NCBI GenBank assembly: GCA_907164885.2 | Contig: OU015493.1 | Span: forward strand, 57,926,802-57,990,801 | DNA from: Dolomedes plantarius | Taxonomy: Eukaryota > Arthropoda > Arachnida > Araneae > Dolomedidae | Length of the DNA stretch: 64,000 nucleotides | Direction of reading: 5' to 3' | In this document: positions 1-11,008 of the stretch, one piece after another | Layout: every line of letters starts with the position of its first letter | Position numbering within the stretch: the stretch's first letter is position 1 | Translations under genes and position numbers: made by a program | The notes under the pieces: model-generated | The model's input: the letters and a program-made list of their open reading frames with translations, nothing else | Told to the model about the DNA's origin: nothing | Database searches by the model: none

Positions 1-1
1 T

Positions 2-860
2 GGGTTTCAAGAGATAGCTCCTCTCCCCCCAGATCGAATTCTAGAGTCACCTCCATTTGCAGTGACTGGTATAGATTTTGCTGGCCCGTTCTTCACTAGA
101 GAGAACAATGATAAACATTGCCTACTATTATTTACTTGTGTAGTGACTCGTGCTCTACACCTTGAAGTAGTTTCGTCTATGACTACGGAATCATTTTTGC
201 TATCGTTCCGGAGATTCATCTCTCGACGTGGATGATGTACGAAAGCTTATTCCGATAACTCCAAGTCATTTAAAAAAGCTAACTCCAAGTCATTTAAAAA
301 AGCGAGCTGCAGAAAATATCGAAATCTATTTCACATCCTTCTGTAAAAGAACTGTTTGCATCATATAACATTCGATGGAATTATAATGTTGAGAAAGGAG
401 CATGGTGGGGAGGATTCTGGGAAAGGATGGTCAGAACGATTAATTTAAGTTTATGGAAAATTGTTGGTCGTTCAACGCTTTCTCTGAATGAACTTGAAAC
501 TATGTTCGTGGAAATAGATCGGAAGACATGTTGTGTTCTAGGAATTCCTTAGTCAAAAAGTTTAAGCATCAACAACACGTATGAAATCATTTTTGGAGAC
601 GTTGAAGAAAAAATGATTTGTTGAATTTAAGATCAGCTAATATTTGCCCACAGAATCAAAAGATAAATGAATTTAAAACCGATGACATCGTCTTGATTCA
701 TGATGATCGCTACCCTAGAAATATTTGGCAAATGGGTAAAATTGTTCAAGTTTTTTCCCAGGTAGAGACGGCAAAATCTGATATTGTTTGATTAAAACAC
801 AAACGGGCACCATCAAAAAACCAATTATACTTTTGTACAATTTGGAACTTAACTAAGATT
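2..860 (+). pseudogene. BEL/Pao integrase and C-terminal domain, decayed, 5' part outside window
   Basis: This is the 3' end of a BEL/Pao retrotransposon polyprotein. Reading from base 2, the frame carries the integrase core: VTGIDFAGP near 80-106 holds the first catalytic Asp, followed by LFTCVVTRALHLEVVS and TESFLLSFRRFISRRG, typical of BEL integrases. An in-frame TGA follows at about 231. A 24-bp tandem duplication near 257-304 and frame changes come next. WNYNVEKGAWWGGFWERMVR (around 378-435) is the glutamate-bearing GGFWER block. KTDDIVLIHDDRYPRNIWQMGK (split here by position, around 675-740) is the DUF5641 tail; its RNIWQMGKI core is diagnostic. Several stops and shifts make it non-functional. 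Upstream domains (Gag, protease, RT, RNase H) lie before the window. Family is confident; exact ends are not. Confidence 0.88.
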
Positions 861-1121
861 AAAATATTAGTTTTTCACTTACTGTTAATGTACTTTTATA
901 TTCAGTAATTGTTCAACTCTTGTTCAACTTGTGATCAAAAGTAGTAAATATCACCGTTTATTATTGCTTATAAAATCTAAAAGGTTTAGCATTTTCTTAG
1001 AAGTAGTTACTAGTTTAATTTTTAGACTTGTTGTTTGGTATCATGTCTTTATTTACGTTTTATTTTTAAAATTTGTAATGCTATATCTAGTGTGAGCTCT
1101 TGCTAGAGCTCAGGTGGGGAG

Positions 1122-1385
1122 TGTAGTGGAATGTGGCCAACAGATAGCTCTTTCGCTGTACTTCGACTGCTTCACTGCTGTTCAGCAAAAAACTGTATGC
1201 AATTTTAATTTCGATTTTACCAGGTGGCTGTTTGTGTATAAAAAAGTGTAGACATTTGTCTAAGTGTTAGCTTGCGTGCTGAACCATGTATGCTGTATTG
1301 CTGTGAAGGTACCAGGCCTCATAATACTGGAAATTCTGCAACTAATAAATTTGTAAATAGCAAAGAGGACTCGTCTCATTTTTCG
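1122..1385 (+). repeat. Putative BEL/Pao 3' LTR
   Basis: The purine-rich AGGTGGGGAG at 1112-1121 looks like the polypurine tract that primes plus-strand synthesis. The sequence then starts with TG (TGTAGTGGAATG), as LTRs do. Inside are a TATA-like GTATAAAA near 1236-1243 and an AATAAA poly(A) signal at 1344-1349. The 5' LTR is outside the window, so the end near 1385 is a guess. Confidence 0.6.
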
Positions 1386-4300
1386 TAAGTGTTTTGCTGA
1401 TTTATTCCTCTATAGCATCTTCATTGTCCTAAAGAATTTTCTTGGCTAAATAACTAAATTTGTGTTAACTTTTCTAACTTAACTTTTTTTAATTGTATTA
1501 GTAATTTTAATCCTCCGTAATATTATACCATTGCATGATTAACTTTTGTTCAATAATCTGAAACAAATTGTCAGAAATTTGACTATCAGGTCTATTAAAT
1601 TCTGTTTGACTAACTCAGTACAGCAAATTAATGTTTCATTCTATACATGGTTCCTCGAGTCTCGAATATGTTGTTTGCTAAAGCAGAGATATTATTTAGC
1701 CCTTCTTACTACTTTTTTATTACTTTTACTGTTATCTTCTTGATTTTTTATTATTTTACAACAATTTTTTATTCAGTACTCAACCAGGCATTCAGTCACT
1801 CTTATGTCCTTTACTTATGTCCTTTTCTTTCCGTTTTATAAATCTAATATTTCCAATGTTACCAAAAATAAGTTTTGATTTTAATTATACCCATTATAAA
1901 TTACTCATAAATTGTGTGCAGTATTTGGGGAAGAAGCTAAACAGATGGAACAGCTGAACAACTTTTATCGGTCACTGTATCACGCATCCAATGATTTAAG
2001 ATCAGTTCGTAATAATGTGTAATTCCCTGTAACACTCGCATTTTTAGTCGTATCTATGTATTAGGATTTGCATGATTTTAAGATGGAGTTTTTCTATATC
2101 CTATTTGCCTGTAAATATTTCATGCGTTGATTCACCACGCCATGCTCCATTTTAGACATTGTCTTTCGCCGAAACATTGAAAAATAGATACGTGAACAGA
2201 TGTAGACGCTTTCCGTAGCATGACAACTTAGAATTAATGGCACATCTGTGCTATTATTAGGAAAAACAATAGGGGTAAAAGATGAGTAGACAGCAGGTTG
2301 AAAACAAAATTTTATCTTGTGTTAATATATGTTAAAAGATACTAGTACAGACACATCCAATGATTATATAAAACAGAGTATGCAATTTTTATCATCCTTA
2401 TCTTTTTAGCACCGATTATTTTATCGTGCTGTTCAGCACGTATGTATCACTGTCACAACATTGATTTTCGTTGAAAGCGTCAATACTGCTGTATCAGTAT
2501 CCCGCGTAAATCTTTATTTACGGATCAACAAAAGGCAGGCAAAAGAATAGGGGTTTGACGTTGGCCGAAGAGCAAGTAAGAAAGCCATCTGTACCAGATA
2601 GCTGAATCATGGGAACGACATGGGTGTTTGTGGTCACACGAAATCGGCTTTAAAAAGTGCAGGAAAATTTTCTTGTGAAGTAAATAAAAATATGCCCGAG
2701 GTACTCAAAAGCAACTAATCAACCAAGTGGACCATCATAGTGTCGTATCAGCATATAAAAATGTGATCACTGATGCAATACATAATCCTGTCCACACTTC
2801 GGATTATTATGCAAATATTGATAAAGGTAATCAATATGCAAAGTAATTTCAGTCTATTGCTGATCTCTGTTAGCTTTGGGAAAAAACAAGAGTTAGTGGC
2901 CCTGGAATGTGTCGATGTGTGTCGCTTCTGTAAACTAATCAGGTTTTAAAATGAAGATGAGTAGTATTCTTCTTGATAAGTACCTTTCTTCTTGTGAAAC
3001 TCAAAATTTTAAAGGTAATTCTATATTGCAGTGATCCTGACTCTCTACATTTTCAAAACAGAAGTAATAAGCGTCTTTTCTGTTTTCCCTCAACAGCTTC
3101 CGTGATAATGATATCAATAAAAGAAAATTTTATCATTTTGCCAGCCCTTGATTTATTTTATACAAACCACTGTATTCATTTATGTTTATTCATATGAAAC
3201 CCCCTTATTGGGCTTGATTCTAATGGTTATTAATTTTAAACTTTTTACTTTGGAGACTTTCGAAAAAGAAATAGGATATAAAAGAACTTTGTAAGGGAAG
3301 TACTAATATTATTTACTCAAGTGTTAACTTTTGAAAATATGAATCTCTCAACCTTTAAGTAGTCCTTTAAGGAAAACTTTAAAAAAAATTATGTACCTTT
3401 TTTACAGTTGTAAAATATATTAATGTCAATTTTTTTGTTCCGTTTGCATGTGTGTTTTATAGTGTCTCAAACTATTTAAGTAATACAGGGTGTAAATATA
3501 AAAGTAATCTAAAAATGTAATAATGGGGCCATATACAGGTGATATCGGCACTTATTACAGCAATATAGGTACAGAGGGAATTTAAAAGGTATATGAAAAC
3601 ATAGAAAGATGTATATGCTTTATATCTCTACTTAGAGTAATTCAGTTACTATGGATTACACAGTATTTAAAAAGGCTATCATAAGATATCATAGGTATAT
3701 AAGGAGGCTATGAAAAGATAATATAGGCTATAAAAGGGTACTATATAGAATATATAGTACATTACCCTTTTTATCATGCATTCTCGTGTAATGCGAGTGT
3801 TTTAAACAGCAAGCAACAATTATGGGGAAAATGAATATCATTTGTCTTATCCATTGTAGAATACAGTTGTATTTATTTCTTCAAAAAAGTATTGCCTAAT
3901 GCAAAGCAACCAAAAAGACTGATAAGAATTTTCAAAAGTTAATCTTTTAGTTTGATCTTATGGTGCTTACAATTCAGGAAACTACGAGTTTAATCATGGA
4001 AACATTTTCGGAATTATCACAGCTAATTTTATAGATTAAAATGGAATTTTTTTAAGTCACTGAAAAAGTACATATCGTGTATAACTATAAGTGCGTAAAT
4101 AATTTTGAAATTCAGTAATATCATAGTATTTTCCAGAAAGAATACTTTACAAGTATCATATATCATCTAATTTTTACCGAAACAAATCATTTTTCAACTG
4201 CATGTTTCTTTATGTACCTATCTTCAGAAGATCGCTAAAGTAATTCTTGGTGAGTTTCAAAAAAGCAATATTGAATTTATCCGATACCCGAGGATATAAA

Positions 4301-4807
4301 GTAACGATGATACTCTCGTAGACTTGAAATTTATCCTGAAGTATCAAACAAACGAAAAAAAACTATGATCTGTTGACACATTTTATTTTAAAAATTGGCT
4401 CTCTGATAACTTTTATTCCCACTAGCGTAAATGATCGGACCATAACTTTTTATTTTCAATTCCGAATTATTGGGTCTCCACACTCAGTTTTCTGTTGGAA
4501 GACCCAATATTTACAGATATAGAAAAAGTCTAAAATCACTAAGGAGAAATCTAGGTACCCATTTTGTAAAGAGCCAGCATAAATTATAGAATTTCTGCAT
4601 TAAACCCAGTTTGCTAACTTCAAATATCCTAGTAAAACTTACCTTACTTAAATAAAACTTACTTAGGAACAACAAACATTACTGGAACTTATTTTTTAAG
4701 AATTTATATTGAAAAAAAATGGGTATTTAGATGTCTTATACTGCAATCATTTATCAAAATAATTGTTTTTAAATTTAAGATATCATTTATTTTCTTTTAC
4801 AGTCTAA
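1386..4807. other. AT-rich spacer, no gene seen
   Basis: Open frames here are short and of low complexity, with no recognisable domain. The only local structure I see is a hairpin at about 3732-3771 (listed separately). No RNA gene or transposon end was recognised. Confidence 0.6.
3732..3771. repeat. Small inverted repeat
   Basis: GTACTATATA (3738-3747) is followed by GAA and then its reverse complement TATATAGTAC (3751-3760). Outside this, AAAAGGG and CCCTTTT also pair, with a small bulge. It may be a cruciform or simply an AT-rich coincidence. Confidence 0.5.
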
Positions 4808-5658
4808 TGATTTTAAAAGCTTAATTTCAATTCATTATTACTATAAAAGTATGTAACTTCCTTCTAACATAATTAATAATTGCATTTAAGATATACAGCT
4901 TCAGCATAATTACTATTACCTTAAAGATGCGTGAAAAATCCGTTAAACAATCAAGGCATTCAGATTATTTCAAATTACTTAATTTAATTTAATAATTATA
5001 GTAACGGAATGTCATAATTTGTTCGTAGCACAATAAATTGCCTTCAGGGTAATAATACCTGTTTTAAATGAAAATGGATATTCATTTCTTTAAGGCCATT
5101 TGACTTGAAATGGTATATACAATTCAAATTAATATTCACCTTAAAAATAACAATTTTATTATAATGTAATTAATAGTAGCATTTGGAATAGGGAATATTT
5201 CTATTATATAATTATAATTGCCTTAAACATAAATAATACTGTCTGATTAATTAAAGAAATAGGTTATCTATTTTATTTAAAGGACATTTGATTTTAAAAG
5301 CTTGCAATTCATTATTACTTTAAAAGTATGTAACTTCCTTCTAACATAATTAATAATTTCATTCAAGGTATACAACTTCAACGTAATTAATATTATCTTA
5401 AAGATACGTGAAAAAATCCGTTAAGCAATCAAGGCATTCAAATTATTTTAAATTACTTAATTTAAATTAATAATTATAGTAACGTAATGTCATAATTTTG
5501 TTCATAAGAAATTGCCTTCAGGGTAATACAATACCTGTTTTAAATGAAAACGGAAATTCATTTCTTTAAGGCAATTTGGCTTGAAATGGTAATACAATTC
5601 AAATTAATATTCGCCTTAAAAATAAGTTCCATTATAATGTAATTAATAGTAGCATTTG
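4808..5658. repeat. Two direct copies of a ~375-bp noncoding unit, period 481
   Basis: Copy one (4808-5185) and copy two (5289-5658) both open with TGATTTTAAAAGCTT and both end in TAATTAATAGTAGCATTTG. Long stretches match almost base for base, including ACTTCCTTCTAACATAATTA and GCCTTCAGGGTAATA. Small substitutions and indels make them roughly 85-90 percent alike by eye. About 100 bp separates them. Parts of each unit resemble one another (segments starting near 4808, 5101, 5289 and 5579), so the structure is nested. No coding sequence, TIR or poly(A) tail was seen. It is either a satellite seed or a local duplication. Confidence 0.85.
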
Positions 5659-5699
5659 TATTGAAGGCATATATGAGAAAAATGTACATATATTTCCGA

Positions 5700-6300
5700 A
5701 TCAAACCCAAACTCGCTATCAGCGACATGGCTTTAAAATCTTAACCTCCTCGTCTTGAAAATTCTGAACGCCGAAATCGATTCCCTCCTCCATTCATAAT
5801 TTTTTCGTTCATTCATCCATCAAAATGTTGGGCATTTGCATACGCCGTGCTCCTCGAAACAAGCGGTTATCAGTTCAAGGGACAAAACGCAGGAGGGGGA
5901 TTATTTTAGTTACAGCCATCGATTTTGAGACTTTATCCGATTCGGGTAGAGAGATGCGATTTTTTAAAAAATTGTTTCCGAATCCCCTACAAGAATAGAG
6001 CTGGCCTAGACCAAGATCGCTCGCAACTTTGGCTGTGTGAGGAGGCAGTTCACCCCACCCGACGTTGTTCACTATGCCCTAGCAACGGTGCTCTCTCGGC
6101 AGGGTATTCTTTTTCTGGATACCATTTCCGACGCTGTGAGATCGATTTGTTTTACTGGATAATTTTCTGGATAATGTGTGTGTGTGTCTTACAAGTAATG
6201 CGAGCTTCGGTCTGTGCGCCCACAAAGGCAAATAAGTCCTTGCCGCGTTAGTTGCACGGTTTCACATGCGCGCCGTTAGCGCCCGATTGAGTAGTCTTTC
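5700..6300. other. CpG-bearing patch with a dispersed 17-bp match
   Basis: This stretch is richer in G+C and CpG than the spacers around it. CCCTAGCAACGGTGCTC at 6077-6093 recurs exactly at 18802-18818, and ATCGATTTGTTT occurs about 40-50 bp downstream in both places. No coding domain or transposon end is recognised. It may be an old repeat family or a shared regulatory module. Confidence 0.4.
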
Positions 6301-6303
6301 TTG

Positions 6304-6492
6304 AATGGAACGAAGGTTAATGAATGGCTATTAAAGGAGATAAGTAGTGACGACCCGCGAGTTAGGCTGCAAGCTCTCGAGCAGTTGGGGGTTACTCACC
6401 GGATGAGCCGCCAAACGATGACCAGTTCTTTGGTGTCCTGTCCTGAATCTCAAATGGGAAATTTATCAGGAATATATTTTCCAATTATCTAG
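6304..6492 (+). other. Weak exon-like open frame
   Basis: The frame beginning Asn-Gly-Thr near 6304 has no ATG at its start (TTG precedes it) and an in-frame TAG lies just upstream. It encodes NEWLLKEISSDDPRVRLQAL, which looks like natural amphipathic helix and vaguely like a HEAT-type repeat. CpG content is high. It could be an internal exon spliced in after the TAG. No strong splice sites flank it and no family was recognised, so it may be chance. Confidence 0.2.
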
Positions 6493-6512
6493 GAGGACCA
6501 AATAATAAATCT

Positions 6513-6913
6513 TTAAGACTGCTGTGTACTTACTGTATTGGATTCGCTCAACTCATTGTTAACCTATGGAGAAAATGTGCCCAAGGATTGCCAACTAGGA
6601 TTTAACTCCGTAATATAGAAAGAAATTTTATACCTCGGAGCATTTTTCGTTTTTAAAAGATGCAAATAATATTTTAAAATTTAAATTATTCAGGTAAATT
6701 TTCTGGTATAGTGTTTTAAACGCTCGTTTCCTTTGGTGGACGAAATTTATAAAAGGAATCCTGTTGCAAGGCGCAGAAAAGATCAGGCTATCTGAAAATA
6801 CCATTTTTATTGGCTTATGAGCATTTATGTAGCTGCAAATAGTAGACACATTTTCTTAATAGGTTAATATTGAGGTGAGCGAATCCAACAGAGTTAGTAC
6901 ACAGCAGCCTTAA
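6513..6913. mobile_element. MITE with long TIRs and TTAA target duplication, copy 1
   Basis: TTAA at 6513-6516 and 6910-6913 flank a 393-bp element (6517-6909). The ends are inverted repeats of about 65 bp: GACTGCTGTGTACTTACTGT on the left matches the reverse complement of the right end, GGCTGCTGTGTACTAACTCT. There is no meaningful coding capacity. A TTAA duplication is the mark of piggyBac-type transposition, though the TIR does not start with the usual CCC, so the superfamily is inferred. A second copy lies at 32343-32772 with the interior inverted relative to this one. Confidence 0.85.
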
Positions 6914-8291
6914 TGAGTGATACGTCCTATGTCAGTAGTATTCCTTGATAATTAAAAGAAATTTCGATAATTACTTTATATTAAAGTGCAAGCAAAAATG
7001 ATGCATTTTTTTAAATGGCGTCAGCATTATTCAGTAATAATCTGTAATCAATTGTTTTTCAAGGTTTTCGGGAGGTCCTGCGAATTATAGTTTTTGACGA
7101 ATTGTCGAATATTAGTAGTTACCAAAAAAAAAATCGAAATAATGTTAAAGAAACAAAATTGTTAATAAAAATGTCTATTTCATACTTCGATTATTTTCTA
7201 ACTTTTCAAAAATGAAAAATTGGGGGAGGGAAGGGGAGCTACGGGAATTCATTTCTAGAAATTTTTGTTTCTGGGCAAGGTTTGGAAGAAAAAATGTACC
7301 CTTACATTTCCTTCTCTTCTGGGGGATTTTTTAAATTATAGGTTGGGGGAAGGCGTTGACATTCTCTAATTACTGAGAAGGGAGAATTATATAAATAGAA
7401 AGAATCATTTATTTTGTATGAGAAGCGATGAAGCGACAAAAAGAGAAATATCAAAATTTTCCTTTGTTTACAGATTTTGCGTAGAACCTCTAAAATAGAC
7501 TCGCTGTCGTACTGATTGGATAAAAATATTTTCAAAATCTTGGTGGGAAAGCTTCGCATTTGGCTAAGCCAATGGTTATCTTCCTTTTTATAGTTTATAT
7601 GAAATGTATTCTTAATATATTAAGAATTATTAAAGTGTGTGTTTTTTCTATGTTCCTAGAAGCAATACTTCTATAATTAATGAAGTTGGAACTAGTTTCA
7701 AGCTTATAATTATAGTTTATTATCAGGCTGGGGAGCATAATGTCTAATAGACTCTATAGAGAGATATCTTCAGTTTCTACAGACATACAAATGCAACGGT
7801 CTTTAAACCTTTTGACATAAAAGGATAAAATGTAAAATGATGGGGACCTGCTGAACAAACTAAACTTATTAATTCGATACTAGTTGCCAATTTCAGAATT
7901 TTTGTGGTTTTTAAAAAGTTGTGTGTTTCTGTTTTCGTATTTTCCTAAAAGCTTTCCATAAGTAATAATGGATTTAGGATTTTACCTCTGGGGCTTTAGA
8001 TTTCAACGTCCCTGAAAATTTTCCTGGTCATAATTTCCAATTTTGCTTACATTCAATTCTCTTTATCAGGGTTTACTAGTATCGAAAACCATTAATCATA
8101 AAGCTCTTATTAAGTTTGGTCAACGTAATAACGCATTCCAGCCAAGTGTTTATTCTACCAGAATTTCAACGTTATGTTTTGGGAGTGGTTTCTGGTATTA
8201 AACACTACAGATTTGTTCAATGGACGTCCATCAAGCAACATTTTCAAAAGATAAAACTTATTTTTGACGAAAGTTTTATAAAAAAAAGATA
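6914..8291. other. AT-rich spacer, no gene seen
   Basis: Open frames are short and have no recognisable domain. No repeat boundaries were identified. Confidence 0.55.
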
Positions 8292-9904
8292 TTAAGGGGA
8301 CACAGTACCCTAAAAATCGTCAAAATATCGATTTTTTTTTTTATTGACTCAAATTATTGTCCCCACCTTTCTATATATGATCACCAAATTTCAAAGCTGT
8401 ATCTTGAATACTTTAAAAGTTATTTAGATTTTTATAAGGTTGTGAGAAAATTAAAGGGAGAAGTGACCATTTAAAGTGGGCGTGGCATTTTTTTCCACTA
8501 GCCTAAAAACTTAAATTAATAATTAATTAATTATTTTTTTTGTTCACCAGAGCGAAAGAAGTAACCGTTAAAAGTAACTGTTTGGATTTTTTACACATGG
8601 TAATGGTAGTTGTGCACGTAGCTATTTATTTTCGGTTCAAAAATTGTAATCAGCTTTTTTTTTCTTCCTGAAGTGTATATTTTTAAGCTTGAACTTTACG
8701 CTATATTTCTATTCGTTATATTTGTTACCTATAAACCTGGGGATTTTAATTTAGTAAAATAAGTATGTTTTTAAAATTTTCTCAGAAAATGTGGTAGTAA
8801 ATGGTATGTTTCATGAATAAAAATTACATCGATTTTTCTTATTTTTTTTAAAATTTTCATACTTTTACAACCCTAAAGGAAATTTTTTATGTTAAAACAT
8901 GGTTGAAATGCTTTACATATGCATTACTTTGTACATCAAATCTAGTTCCACATTAATTTTATACAAATTTCAGGTATGACTTTCTCAAGTAGCATGATTT
9001 ATTTTTTCTTAATGGTATCTTTTCTTAACTGTCATATATTGAGAACGTTATAATTTTTTTAATAATTCAGATAGAGATAAAAAAGTTTTTATACATATTC
9101 TTTATTATACGCTTAATGAAACTTCACATGGAATTAACATTAAGATTTATTTGTTGAATTTGAAAAAAATTTAAACCAAGAGCAGTTGTTGTCGACTCTA
9201 TTTTCTACAGTTCACTGACATGTTTTTAAAATTGCATAAAATATTTTATATTGAAGTTGGATGGATAAAATGTTTTATATATATATTATATTAATTGACT
9301 ATTATAAATACCCACAAAATTTGTATATCATTTCATTTCAAGGGACTTTTTTTAACAAATGAAAACTTTAAATGGCTTTTTCTCCATGTTTGTTTTTTCT
9401 TGACATTCATGCAGTAAAAGTGCTAAAACTTTTTTTGTATTTAAGACACAAGTATTAAACTTTTTATACAGGTTTTCTATTATGTATAGCATAAAAATTC
9501 GCATGGAATTATGCAATAACATGCTTATTTCTCTTTTTATATTCAAAAATATACAACAAAGTGCCAGTTTTCATCGTTTTTCACTGCAAATGATAGAAAA
9601 AAATATATATAAAATGTAATTTTAAAAGTATCTAAAAAACCCATGCCAATTTTTATATAGTAGACATAAATACATTACCTATAAAAAATTGGAGCAAAAA
9701 TATTAATATTTGAAAAAGTTATAAGGAGTTTTAAAAATTGGAACAAAAATTAAAAAATTCAAATTTTAATTAAATTTACTGTTAAAATAAATTTTACCTT
9801 TCAGAATATGTTTTAAAATGACTGCTAAAGTGCAATACAATTACAATGTTTATTGAAATACTTCAAATAAAAAAAAATTTTGACAGGGTACTGTGTCCCC
9901 TTAA
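8292..9904. mobile_element. 1.6-kb nonautonomous TTAA element
   Basis: TTAA at 8292-8295 and 9901-9904 flank a 1605-bp element (8296-9900). Its terminal 16 bp are perfect inverted repeats: GGGGACACAGTACCCT at the left and AGGGTACTGTGTCCCC at the right. GTCAAAAT also recurs in inverted orientation just inside each end. The interior is very AT-rich, and neither strand encodes a recognisable transposase. TTAA targeting suggests piggyBac-like mobilisation in trans, but the termini are GGGG, not CCC, so an unassigned TTAA-targeting family is possible. Confidence 0.82.
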
Positions 9905-11008
9905 GTAACGAAATTCGTACAGTTAAACTATTGATTTATTTTGTTTTAATTATAAATTTGAGGTAAAATTCCCTTTCTAATCCTTTTACCGCTCAATGCT
10001 GATGATATTAAAAATTTTAAAATATGAGCTGTAATAATTCCTATTTTGAACAAATTTCAATAATTCTTATTTATTTTTCTGTAGTGTTGAGAAACTACTT
10101 GGATTTAAAAATAAAGTTAAATCAATATTTTAAAATAATTTTTGTTTGAAAATATTGAATAAAACGATTAGAAACGGTCTCTTGAGAAGTTGATTGTGTT
10201 ACGATTTACAGATGATCAAATGTATGTAAATTACTATAGATTGTCTACTAAGAACTTTCAATTCTCTGTATTAGGTATCTATATAATACTAAAAATTTCT
10301 TCGTCTGTTATTAGCCCTTTTAGTGAATAAAATCACCTATATTTGTAACAAAGCGTGAACCCTGGCATCAGAAAGAGAAAGAAAAAATTTCATTAAAATA
10401 GGGCTGAGAGTTACCGAGTCGTAGATGTTTTTTATTTTACTTCAGAGTGCGTATTTTTAGAATACACCGCCATCACAAAATATGAAATTCTTTTCAAATT
10501 ACATTTCTACCATCTGTCGGCTGAAAGAGAGATCCTTTTATTTACGGAACAACTATTTTCTGGAAAACTTCGATAACACAGAATCATTAAGGGCTTAAAA
10601 CTTGAAAATAAAAATTGGAAACGCCGTTTTTCACAAAAAATGCCCCCAAAAAGTTTAATATCATTTAACTTAATATTTTTCATTTTTAGTTTATTTCTCC
10701 GAATCCAATTATAGTTACGGGCTTCATAAAGTTAGGGAAATTACCTTTTTCAGAGTGCTTGTTAGTAAATGTAAAAACTATATAATATTTTTTATTTAAA
10801 AAAAAAGGCTACTAAACCTTCCTTCTGGCTCTATATCGAGGGAAAAATAAAAAGATTTTAAATTTTCGAGCATTTTAAAAGGGTGGAAAATCAATCAAAA
10901 ATGTAGTTCGTAGAACATAGATGTGCCAATGAATGGATCGTAAACCAAAACTGAGCATAGTCACTCTAGCACACAATAATGTTCACTCTAACTCCTGGTG
11001 TCCGAATG
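9905..11008. other. AT-rich spacer, no gene seen
   Basis: No coding domain, RNA gene or transposon end was recognised. Confidence 0.5.
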
